A stretch of DNA of 64,000 nucleotides from Trematomus loennbergii (taxonomy: Eukaryota; Chordata; Actinopteri; Perciformes; Nototheniidae), in NCBI GenBank assembly GCA_012861695.1, contig JAAOOA010000002.1, positions 36,349,244-36,413,243 of the forward strand. Direction: 5' to 3'. The translations under genes were made by a program, and so were the position numbers. Shown here one piece after another: positions 1 to 10,538 of the stretch; the stretch's first letter is position 1, and each line of letters begins with the position of its first letter. The notes beneath the pieces are model-generated. The model was not told the DNA's origin. It ran no database searches and saw only the letters and a list, made by a program, of their open reading frames with translations.

Positions 1-887
1 CGCCCAAAAAATTGCCATTTATACCTATATCTGCCAGCGGGTAATATTTACCTGATAGAAAATGCAGCGTAAACCAACCTGGTCTCACCAGAATGCGTGA
101 CTCCACCACGACTCCTTAACACCGCAGTGCGTGGTGGAGTCACGAACTTTGCTACATTTACGTGTCTGCACCACGCAAACAACCCCAATGTAAAGTGAAT
201 GAGGCTCCTTTGTCGTGGTGCACACACGCATTTCTACAACGTCCAGCAGTGAGCTTTTATTCTATAAAACGTTTTTAAAATCTACTTTATAGCTTGTAGT
301 AACTCACAGGAGGCTTCTTTTATTTTATTTGTATTCATAATAATTTTTATTTTTCGTCAGAATGTATTATGGTGCATTATTTACCAATGTTTGTTCTCAA
401 AAAACAGTGCATTGTGTGTAATACAACTGTGATTTTTATTAAATTAGTTAGTTTTTAAGGAAGGCCAGAGCTTCAGCTGTGTCAAATAGATTGTTCCCTT
501 TAGTTAACGTTATTTAAAAGATAATTATATTCCTATTTGATCAAGTCCCCTTTATTGTATTACGGACCCAAAGAGCTGAGCGTCCATTCCCATTGGATAA
601 CGGAGGATTTTACACCCGGAAGTAAGTATTCTCCTTTGATTTTATTTACAGTGATATCTGCACTACTCATCAACTCAAAAACACCAGATTATCCTTGTTA
701 ATTACACAACATTGATTGGTTTAAATTGTGTACATGCTTTTGTATTTTCCCCTTTCGATTCGGAGAAACAAATATTTTTCGAGTGTGTGGATGGCAGAAG
801 ACACTACACTACCCAGAATCCTCAGCTATGGGACTACACCATGTGCTTAGAACGTGTCCTACCTACCCCCCCCCCCCCCCCCCCTTA

Positions 888-1260
888 GGTCACAGGCTCC
901 TCCAACAGTGCAACACAATAAAACAGATATACACAGAACAAATAGTGCAAGTAAATACAAAAAGAAAAATAGTAAAATAGTAAAAAGTGAAATAGTGCAA
1001 TAGAGTCTATATACAAGTGATTGGAATATGATATATTAGATAAATAATTTCTAAGTAGCAGCCAGATGAATGTTATGGATGTTGTTTCTAAGTTCAGGTG
1101 TTTAATAGTCTTATGGCCTGTGGGATGAAACTGTCCCTGAGTCTGGTGGTTTTAGTCCGGATGCTGCGGTACCGCCTGCCAGACGGCAGCAGACAGAACA
1201 GTTTGTGGCTGGGGTGATGGGGGTCTTTTATAATCCTGAGGGCTTTCTTTAAGGTTAACC
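888..1260. repeat. Interspersed repeat, copy 1
   Basis: This segment runs from a caggctcctccaacagtgca stretch to a conserved core near 1133-1210 (tgaaactgtccctgagtctg, then ctgccagacgg). The same core recurs near 12590 and, more diverged, near 41460. It lies between the arms of the foldback element. I do not assign it to a named family. A C-only tract at about 866-884 lies just before it. Confidence 0.65.
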
Positions 1261-1540
1261 TGGTATTTTTACTCCACTACATTTATTTTAGTTACTTTAC
1301 AGATTTGGATTAATGATGTGAAATATAAACAACCCTTAAATCAGACTTTAGTTACACCTGAGTAAAATTCAGTGAAATTCAGCCAACAATCAGGCGAGAT
1401 ATTTGGTAGTGGGTGCTTGAGAAGACTAAATATTTATCTGCAGATCCCTATAAAGCATATTCATTACTCGTTATTCTCTACTAATAGTTAATTAAAAACT
1501 GTATATAATGGCTATTTTGCACATCCCTTTCAAGATTTCA

Positions 1541-1660
1541 AGATTTTCTAAGGTTTATTGACATATCATATACACAACTACGGTGTAGTTATGCAATGAA
1601 TGAAAAACTTGGGTCACAGGTTCCTCAACAGTGCATTACAAGACATCTATCGATATCTGT
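1541..1660. repeat. Interspersed repeat, copy 2 (5' part only)
   Basis: The segment shows the same start as the copy at 41130 (a caagatt..aaggtttattg head) followed by a cacaggttcctcaacagtgc stretch. The conserved core seen in the other copies is absent. It is a truncated copy of the same repeat family. Confidence 0.45.
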
Positions 1661-3420
1661 GTACCTCCACCATTAAACATATTCTGCACATTTCTTATAC
1701 TATCTACATACATCTTATAAGAGTATAATTAATATGTATAATATCAGTTAAAATAAGTGCTTCAACATAGTTAACATTGCAGGAAAGTTGATTGTCAAGT
1801 TCCAAAACAAACCATGCAATATATTAGACGTTAAGTACTTTGTCAGGCTTAATATCTGTAGATACCCCCAAAGCTTTTTTCTTATTTAAAAGAAGACCTT
1901 AACCTAAAGTATTCTTTAATGTTTAAATAAAGCCTTATTAGTTTGTCTGTTTTGCACATCCTCCTATCAGGCACTAAACTGTTTTATTGTAGAGATCACT
2001 TACAGTATCTTCTTGATATTTTCTATTCTATATTATTTATATCATTGACCTTCCACTTTCCCACTATATTAAGAGTATGTACTCTTAATATTTAAATGTT
2101 TTCATCAAATATAACACATTCAAAAGTGCTTTACAAAAATGAAAGACATTAAGAAAAAGGCATTTTAAAACAGTCATTAAAAAGCAACACAATCTACCTG
2201 CATTGCAATTACTCTAAACGTGTAATAACGTGCTTTAACCAGTAGGAGGTGCGGGTTAAAAAGCTGTCAAGTTTACAGTGTTAACAAAATAAAATATACT
2301 GCTGTTTCTGGTTTAGTTTACGACGGATATATTCTGTTATTGTTTTGATATTTGTAACACAAAAGCGATGTAAAAAACCCACAGCAACACAGAAAAGATG
2401 GTCTTAACATGACCCAGCGGTCTAGTAGTTAATAAAAAACAATAATATCAAAACAAATTATTACTACTAACTTTATTGTGAAATTAAAACAGAACGGTAA
2501 AAGAATAGTTTCCGGTCTATTCTGAGGCCCGATCTCTGTAGATAAATAAAGAACTACGACAGATGTGTAATGTTTAATGCAGCCAAACCATTCATTACAA
2601 TGCATTCATGTGATGACTTTCAAAGAGTAAAGCAAGCACTGCTGAATAAAGTATGATTTATCTTTTACGAAACGTTTTTTTTCATATGGAATGCAGTTGG
2701 AGGTCAACCAATCACAGAGCTTGAGGCAAAGCGGAACAATAGCTGAGGATTCTGGGTAGTGTAGTGTCTTCGGCCATCCTAAACTCTGAAAACATATTTG
2801 TTTCTCCGAATCGAAGGGGAAAATTACAAAAGCATTGTACACAATTTAAACCAATCAATGTTGTGTAATTAACAAGGATAATCTGGTGTTTTTGAGTTGA
2901 TGAGTAGTGCAGATATCACTGTAAAATCAATCGACAGTAAGGAGAATACTTACTTCCGGGTGTAAAATGTTATCCAATGGGAATGGACGCTCACATTGCT
3001 CTCTGGTCCGTAATACAATAAAGGGGACATGATCAAATAGGAATATAATTATCTTTTAAATAACGTTAACTAAAGGGAACAATCTATTTGACACAGCTGA
3101 AGCTCTGGCCTTCCTTAAAAACAACTAATTTAATAAAAATCACAGTTGTATTACACACAATGCACTGTTTTTTGAGAACAAAATTCGTAACTAATGCACC
3201 ATAATACATTCTGACGAAAAATAAAAATATTATGAATACAAATAAAATAAAAGAAGCCTCCCGTGAGTTACTACAAGCTATAAAGTAGATTTTAAAAACG
3301 TTTTATAGAATAAAAGCTCACTGCGGGACGTTGTAGAAATGCGTGTGTGCACCACGACAAAGGAGCCTCATTCACTTTACATTGGGGCTTGTTTGCGTAG
3401 TGCAGACCATAGACTGTATA

Positions 3421-4524
3421 GAGTGGCGAAGTCCCTCCCCTTCCGGTGGACCTCCATGGGACCTTATTTCGGAAAAATTATGTATTGAAGTCAATGGAGA
3501 GAGAAAGATTATCTTTCGATCCCGTTTGAATTGTGCCACGAATTACACATATGATGTTTGTCAATTTAAAAGATAATTTTGCAAGTCAAGTAAAACTGTG
3601 AAGTAACACATTTGTTTGTGTGAAACGCTCAATGAATTACATCTCTGGTCAACAACACATGTCACCAAGATGGCCGTCACTACTGTCTTGTCAACAAAAC
3701 GATTGACTATCACCACAATGAAACACGTCCTGAAGAATGTCATGCAAAGCTGCCTGCCTGCCTTCCTTTGATTTCTCTGAACTGCCTGGTCGTTTTAATG
3801 TTTAATGTCAACCATTTGTGCAGATAGCATGAAGTAGAGAAGATCGCCGATGCTAACGTTAGCGTTAGCATTTCTCCCCGGGCTTAAATGGTGTATTATA
3901 GAATGATCACACCGGTGACAGTACTATTCAAAGGGTTCACGAAATATGACTACTACTCTTACTGTTTAACATTTTGGGTTACTTAATGTTACTTCATGTT
4001 AAGTCTAATAAAAATGACAAGGCTGTAATGCTAACTAACGTGCTAGCTACTAGCTAGGTAGCTAACTTGATCAAGCCACTCCTGGTCGTTTCATCAGACG
4101 GGAAGCAAAAGAACGAGCAAGACCCATTGCTGGTATAATAACAACCTGGTACTAAGCACACAGGCATCTTGTTAAAGTTATCTTATCTTAGCCAGCGCCA
4201 TATAGATAGATTATATCTATATTGCGTGATCTTAGGTATCTGAATGGTGGAGGAAAACAATTGTGACATCACTTACGCGACTCTGGATTTATAGTTTCTA
4301 GTTACGTATTTTTCATAGTCTTATATTTCAACAGTTTTACGACAAACTTTGACTTTTTTGACATGGAAATTATTTTTTAAGATTGACAAACATCATATGT
4401 GTAATTCATGGCACAATTCAAACGGGATCGAAAGATACGTTTTCTCTCCCATTGACTTCAATGCATAATTTTTCCGAAATAAGGTCCCATTACCCGGAAG
4501 TAAGTGGGCGTGACTTCGCCACTC
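3421..4524. mobile_element. Palindromic MITE flanked by TA
   Basis: The first ~155 bp (3421-3575, starting gagtggcgaagtc) and the last ~142 bp (4383-4524, ending gacttcgccactc) are inverted copies of each other. Both ends abut TA-rich host sequence (TATA on each side), which suggests a TA target duplication of the Tc1/mariner type. The 1.1-kb element has no coding capacity. It sits 14 bp inside the end of the larger 3407-10538 element, so it is the younger insert. Confidence 0.65.
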
Positions 4525-5713
4525 TATATATAAATGGACGTAGGGTCCGTGACGTCACCCATAGGATTCTGCAGAGTTGCCGAGAAGCCCTTAGTAGGCG
4601 GAGTCGGCCACTAACGGCTCGACAGTGGCGTCAGAGTTCCACTCCCGCCTGCTCCAGCCTGCTCCAAATAAGGGCAAAGAGGCGGAGCCGAGGCGGGACC
4701 TGCTGCCACCGGGCTGGAAGTTCCAGAGCTAGCTGAAGCTACCAAGCTAAGCTAACATGCTCCCCATCTGCACACTGCCGTCGCATTTTACGTTTCTAAG
4801 GTAAGCGGACATGAGACTATTCAGCAAAACTATAAATAATAATCTAAGTTGAGTTTTTAGCATAATACTTCAGAATCTTAAAATCCCTTAACGTTTGTAT
4901 GCAATTGTGCTAAATTAAACACTGGAATCAAGCAAATAATATGTTTGCATGACATTAGTTATTTATATTTTGCCATCACTTAATTATACGTTTAATACAT
5001 TTAAGTCAAGCTAAGGTACATGTGATGGTAGCTAGTTAGTGCTCTTACCTGTGAGGCCTCCTCCAAACAGCATTATAACCAGACTGTATCATTAAAACTA
5101 CAAGTACCAGTTCTAGATCCTTGACTTTAGACAAACAATTCAAAAGACAAAATGTATTTAAAGACCAATCTTTATTTGAAGGTGCCTCTTAACCTGAGAT
5201 ATTAGTTATACAGTAATAGTATTGACAATCTAAAAAAACTTAGCAACTCAACAGTCAACTTTATATTTCTTATTGTCTAAAGCAGGGGTCGGCAACCTTT
5301 TTGATATGAAGTGCCATTAAAAAAAAAATTGTTATCAGCGTGCCAACGATCGAGAATTATCAACGGGGGGGGGTTTGAGGAGCTTGACGCTAGTGAACTA
5401 TCAACAGGAGGGCGGGGGGAGCCTCGCTGCGGGGAAGCAGTGTGTGTGTGTACCTGTCAGCACAACTTACATGATGCCGAATTTAACAAACACATTTAAA
5501 TAAATTGGTTTAAACGGCATAATAATAAGGACGATCGTCCGTTCTGTGATTCTCCAGAACACACATGTTATGATATTAGGGTCAGGCAGACAATAGTATG
5601 AAGCTGCAGCCTCGGAGGAGGATGCACTCTCAGGACCGCATGCACTCTCAGGACCGCATGCACTCTCAGGACCCTAGTTGTTTTGCAACATCGCCACCTA
5701 GTGAGCAGGAGAC

Positions 5714-6537
5714 ATGAATATGAACGACAACGCAGAGAGTGTGAGTAGTGTGAAGTGCTTTTAAAGTTTTATTTGTTTAACATTAATAACAATTCCGGTG
5801 TCTTGAAATGAAGTGTGATTAGCTAACATTAACTATGATAGTCTTAAGGCAATACAAACAAACATCTGTTAGCTTATGATAGCTTCTAACTATGGCCATT
5901 GGCATATTGCAGGCATGTATTTACAATTACTTTAGTTTTGACAGTAGAGACAATGTAGCTTGAAAGGAATTCGTATTAAATCGTGTTTTATATCTACAGC
6001 TGCCTGAAGGCATAATCCGCAGGATCCTTACATTTGTCGTTCTTGAGGATGGAGATCCTGCAATCTGCACGCTAGCCCTTACCTGCAAGACCTTTAAATA
6101 CATCGTGAGCCAGGGGTCATTCCAAAAGGAAGCCCACTTCAACTGGCTTGACAGTAAGTTTATAAAGTGTCTTTACTTCTGCCTTCTCCTATCCTAGTAT
6201 TATGAAGTTGATTGACTAAGAGTAAGGTCAGCTAAATTAAGGAAGGTTTTGTTGTTTTTCTGTCTGAATTGTAATTTTCTTATGACATTCTACTTCAGGT
6301 GTCGTCAACTGGAATGTCTTCTCAGAGGGACACAAAAGGGAATTTCGGAAGGAATACCAAATTTCCAGGTGCTTTTACTGCGACAACCTTTATAAGGACG
6401 TTGGCACAGGCTACCGGGGAAGTGGACGGCGAGGAGTGTTGCAGGGTTTTTACTCAGAAGAGGGCTTCCCGGGGTACTGCAGCTGGAGCTGTTGTCTGGT
6501 GGTTGAGGGAACAGCAGACCCCGCCTCACCCCAGTGA
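5714..6537 (+). CDS. F-box domain protein carried by a transposable element
   Basis: Three exons join in frame: 5714-5740 (start MNMNDNAES), 6000-6153 and 6299-6537, giving 139 residues. Splice sites are canonical (GTGAGT donor, CTACAG acceptor, GTAAGT donor, TTCAG acceptor). Exon 2 encodes an F-box-like motif at about residues 10-50, beginning LPEGIIRRIL and followed by LALTCKTFKYIVS. F-boxes bind SKP1 and bring substrates to SCF ubiquitin ligases. Exon 3 is basic and ends in a cysteine cluster (CFYC about 50 residues before CSWSCC) that could bind zinc. An AATAAA signal at 6554-6559 follows the stop by 17 bases. The frame has no break. The whole gene lies between the arms of a hAT-like element, so it is a captured or TE-adapted gene. 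I do not recognise a specific family member. Confidence 0.7.
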
Positions 6538-6553
6538 AGAATCCACAGTGCCC

Positions 6554-6559
6554 AATAAA
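6554..6559 (+). promoter_or_regulatory. Polyadenylation signal of the F-box gene
   Basis: AATAAA occurs 17 bases after the stop codon of the F-box gene and inside the same mobile element. This supports a complete transcription unit having been captured. Confidence 0.55.
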
Positions 6560-6714
6560 TAAAAATGTATTCTGCACTGAAATTCCTCTCGTCAAATTGC
6601 ATGTTTATCTTTTGCAGCCTGGTGCATAAACACACTAACAGTTGTTTTTGAGTAATCTAGCACCTCTTCAAAGACACATTTGATTTGATTTATTTCGAAC
6701 GTGTAATACAATAA

Positions 6715-6960
6715 AAAATATATATATATAATAATGAAATGAAACAAGAGAATTATGATACTGTAGAAACATAAGCAGTATCAAATTGATTCAAAGGAGT
6801 TTACACTTATTTAACCCCACCCCTTCTCCCAAAAACTAAATTAACAGTTTTCTTTTAACAAAATATACATCTAAATGTATGTCTACATACAATATACATT
6901 TACAATTATAAATAGATTATATCATTATTACTACAATATATATATATATATATATATATT
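6715..6960. repeat. AT-rich simple repeats
   Basis: TA-dinucleotide tracts occur at about 6718-6732 and 6937-6958, in AT-rich sequence downstream of the F-box gene and within the same mobile element. Confidence 0.6.
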
Positions 6961-7976
6961 TATGTTGTATGTCAAATTTGATAAAGACAAATATAAAAGA
7001 CTATCTTTTTATATCTGACATACAAAATACATTTGTTATTAAAAATCAAAAACATATTAACAACTTGTTGTTAATAATAATAATGTAATTTCAGTAAGAA
7101 AAACATATACTCGCTGGTTGTACTTTTGCGGTCATCCAATCCGCTAGGTGGCGATGTTGCAAAACAACTAGGGTCCTGAGAGTGCATGCGGTCCCGAGAG
7201 TGCATGCGGTCCTGAGAGTGCATCCTCCTCCGAGGCTGCAGCTTCATACTACTCCAGGCAGAGTGAGATGAGATCGCTGTCCCTTTAAGAGAGAGAGAGA
7301 GGGGTGTGGCGTGTGCATGTGTGTGTGTGGATGGTAGAGTGAGAGTGAGTGAGCGTGTGTTTGTTTCTGGAAGTGAAACGAGGCAGCAGAAAACAGAGGT
7401 CTGTGATGTATTTTGTGAAACAGAAGAACAGCTAAATAAATGCAACGGCCTCCCCAGAAGAGCTCGCCTCTCTCCAGTCATTTAAGCTAAAGTGGGTTAT
7501 TGAACCTGAAGCTTGTTGCTTCTGCCCTCCTCGACTACGGTCTGGGAGCCGAAAGGAAAGTTCAACACACAGATGGCCAGTCCGCCCCTTTGTAGCATAT
7601 TATTTCAATGAGAGATGAGCAGATCGCCACTGGGCTTTCAACTAAAGACACAGCCACGCAAAAACTGCGGCATTTGTAAAGCTCCTTATGGTTACTGCAA
7701 TTTGTGAAGTGCTTTCCTCCGTGGTGAAACGATCAGCCCTGCACCACGGAGGAAAGCGGCAGAAAGTCACCTGGAGTTAAAGAGAGCGGGGCTGCGTTGC
7801 GTGCATGGCTTCCTTCTGCAGGTAACGGGGAGACGCGCTCTGGCGGCGGTCTCGTTCAGGATCCGAAAATACAATTTAAATATTTTGCACACTTATTCGA
7901 CTTATTCCTAGTGTGCCACTGGTTACGGTGCCAATGCTGGCACGCGTGCCAGGGGTTGCCAACCCCTGGTCTAAAG

Positions 7977-10538
7977 CATTTATTATTTTCATTTTCCCCT
8001 CTCATATTCAGTGTGGATGGATTGAGACAGCGTGGTGTCCAGAGAGCTGCAGAGACTTCAGAGAGAAACCTCCGTGTGATGGACGTCCTGTCTGTTGGTT
8101 TGGAGAGGACTGAGGGTCTTTCCTCTGTGAGGAGGACCAGACCTGATGGAGGAGCCCATGCATAGCTGATACCACCTGATCAGGCCTAGTCTGTCACTTT
8201 ATTTGACTAAATGTGTTTACTTATACATTTAATAGGTTTACACCTTCTGTCCATATGTGCTTTTTATTAAAACATGTTTGATTAACTTTTGGTTCACATT
8301 TCAATAAATTGAATTTGTATTTGCACTCCTTTTGTCCATTATTCTTACTGAAAATGTTAGATTACACATTCACATCCGACTGAAGATTGGCCCCATTTAT
8401 TTGCGTTGCAAACTCTGCGGTACAAGGTACATGTTGTGAAGCTCATAAAGTGAGGCAAATAGAAATAATCAGCTGATGGAGTGTAGATGTGGAAATAGGT
8501 GCATTCGATCAGCTGACTGTGTTTTCACAATAAAAGTAGTTTCTTAGTGAATGTCCTGTACTGGTCTTAACATCTCATAACATCAGCTTTTAATTTTCCT
8601 CTTGGATGTTCTTCTTGACCCTCAGAGAAGAGGAGATGCTGAGTCGTGTCTTTCAGGCATGTCCTTTCCTAACAAAAATTACAGGAAACATAAAACATAT
8701 TATTGCAGAACAAGTGTGTTATTTATGAAAGAGGTGTGTTTGTGTTTAGGGGCTGTAGATATAATTATTTTGTAATTGTAATGTTTTTTTTATTTCAACA
8801 GTGAGCTACAAAGACAATCAGATTATGAATGAACAGTATGAAATTCATCAACATTGAAATGTATTTTATTATCAAAATAATATTTAACTGTTATTAAAAC
8901 AAGCTTTCTGTTGTCTCACTGAAAGAATAACTTTTACCACGTTTTTACAGACAATATTGAGAGATAAATAGCAGTTGTCACTATGCGTTAAATATCTTTG
9001 CCTTCAATACATTAAATTAGAAAGCTGACAGTCATATTGCTTGTTAACATCTAAATGTAACCCTTTGCATGGAAAAAACCCTCAACTTCACTGATGTGTA
9101 GGTGATCTAGTATTTAGTATTGTTTAATGGAATGTATATCAGTGTATTAAAGTCAATACTTCATTTATTTAAACCAATATCTTTCTTGATTCTTTGTACA
9201 GTATGAAAAAAGAGTATTTGTACCTGTGCTGAAGTTCACTGCTGTGAGGAGTCCAGTTCTGTCTCTCACTCTCTGGTCCAGCCTGTCTGCATCACCTGGA
9301 CACTTTAAACAAACAGATATATATGTAAAGAACCATGTGTACAAACAATATAACTTATTATCTTCTGTTGAACATGTTGGATTGTGTATTGTCCAGTCAG
9401 GGTCCTTTTTATTTTACTGTAACTTTGGAAGTTGTGTTACCAATGCTTACTGTTTATTTGATACCAATTTGGTAATGCAATTAATAAAAACAACAAGGTT
9501 TGGGTTCGTTCTTCAGATGACTGTGATGTTAACGTGTAAGCTCAATAATGAACTCCAGCTCAACCAACCATATTGTAATATCTAAGTAATCATCTTGAAA
9601 TATGACATTAATAATTGTAATATACACACATCTTATTGTGAGGTTGATTTCACATACACTACTTCGACGTTAGCTTGTCTACATACTTGAGCATAGCCAA
9701 TTTAAATTAACCTTAGCGATGCATACAGTTCCTACCTACATAATAAAATATCTCTAAGTTACAAGGATGACCTTATTTTATCAACCTCAAACAGAAGCCT
9801 TTTGTTCTACAGTATTATCCCACTTAACGCTTAACACTTGTCTATTTCGTTTTAACCTTTATATATACAGTCTATGGTTTTAAGTTAACTTGGAGGCTAC
9901 GATTAGCATCGTTAGCACCGATGTAGCTACCACTCGCTTACACGCTAACCCAAGCCTTAACATTCATTACGTAGCTGATTGAAATCATAAACACATAAAT
10001 AAAGTACTCGAATTTCACTTACCGCAAAACGGCATTCATGCACCGTCTGTTTTAACCGCAGAGCGAGTCACAATAGTCCGATATATAAGCATGAAGAACA
10101 AACAAACACGGCCGGGGTCAAGTTGTGTTCCCTGGATGAACTGAGCAGGCAGAGTCCTGTAGCTTCACGGAGACGGAGCAGCTAGCAGAGAGACAAGAAG
10201 CTAACAGCAGCAGTCACTTGACAGAGCTGTCACTCAATGTGACCACGCCCTAATTTATGCAAAAACTTTAAGACCTAATATAAATAAAAGGGTCATGTTA
10301 GAAAACAATTCACTCACAGATTCATAATCATGAAGGTGGAATCTAACTATATACATAATAATATTTATTGCATCCAGGGCTAGAAACGTTTTTTTTCTGC
10401 TGTGAAATTGGGCATTTTAACATGGGGTCTATGGAAATTGCTCCTTTCTGCAGTCATCGCCTATCGGCCAATATATGAACTGCAGTTTGTGGCACTTCCG
10501 TATTGGCGTCCCGGCTCTTCCCCAGAGTTTACCGCTTG
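7977..10538. other. Interior of the 7.1-kb element, no gene seen
   Basis: No exon chain is recognisable here. The last ~500 bases (about 10016-10530) contain motifs typical of a common fish repeat: a ctgtcactcaatgtgaccac stretch near 10225, and a ggggtctatggaaattgctc stretch at 10424. Open frames such as 9226-9585 and 7797-8165 lack recognisable domains. Confidence 0.5.

Larger units (their letters stand above)
5591..7254. mobile_element. hAT-like element carrying an F-box gene
   Basis: Two inverted arms of about 107 bp (5594-5700 and 7145-7251) enclose a three-exon gene. Each arm contains three tandem copies of an 18-mer, atgcactctcaggaccgc and close variants, of the kind found as subterminal repeats in hAT elements. 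The 8-mer caggcaga lies directly outside each end (5583-5590 and 7255-7262), consistent with an 8-bp target duplication. The element is 1664 bp, lies inside a larger hAT, and has no transposase of its own. It would depend on a hAT transposase supplied from elsewhere. Confidence 0.7.
5283..7968. mobile_element. hAT-superfamily element with perfect 8-bp target duplication
   Basis: The left terminus is caggggtcggcaacc (5283-5297) and the right terminus is its near-perfect inverse ggttgccaacccctg (7954-7968). The 8-bp sequence gtctaaag flanks both sides (5275-5282 and 7969-7976). An 8-bp duplication with a cagggg..cccctg terminus is diagnostic of hAT transposons. No hAT transposase is readable, so it is non-autonomous. 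Its interior is occupied mostly by a second element (5591-7254) carrying an F-box gene. The rest includes a GC-rich segment at about 7260-7870. Confidence 0.85.
3407..10538. mobile_element. 7.1-kb composite insertion with 7-bp target duplication
   Basis: The 7-mer gtgcaga at 3400-3406 is repeated at 10539-10545, exactly where the foldback arm resumes, so everything between is an insertion. Its left end (ccatagactgtata, continuing after an inner insert at 4525 as tataaatggacgtagggtcc and a gtgacgtcaccc motif) and its right end (ggcacttccgtattggcgtc..ccgctt) resemble a very common fish repeat. The inside is secondarily filled by a palindromic MITE (3421-4524) and a hAT (5283-7968). I see no transposase in the remaining 8000-10500. 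Family assignment is left open. Confidence 0.55.

Noticed and set aside
726..980. Open frame with a proline run
   Set aside because: It lies partly in the foldback arm (its mirror is at 2606-2842), and the prolines come from a C homopolymer.
7071..7481. 136-residue minus-strand open frame
   Set aside because: It runs through the 18-bp subterminal repeats and the GC-rich hAT interior, with no domain or splice context.
7913..8165. Cysteine-containing open frames just after the hAT
   Set aside because: They overlap the hAT right end and its target duplication, so they cannot be an ancestral gene. No family recognised.
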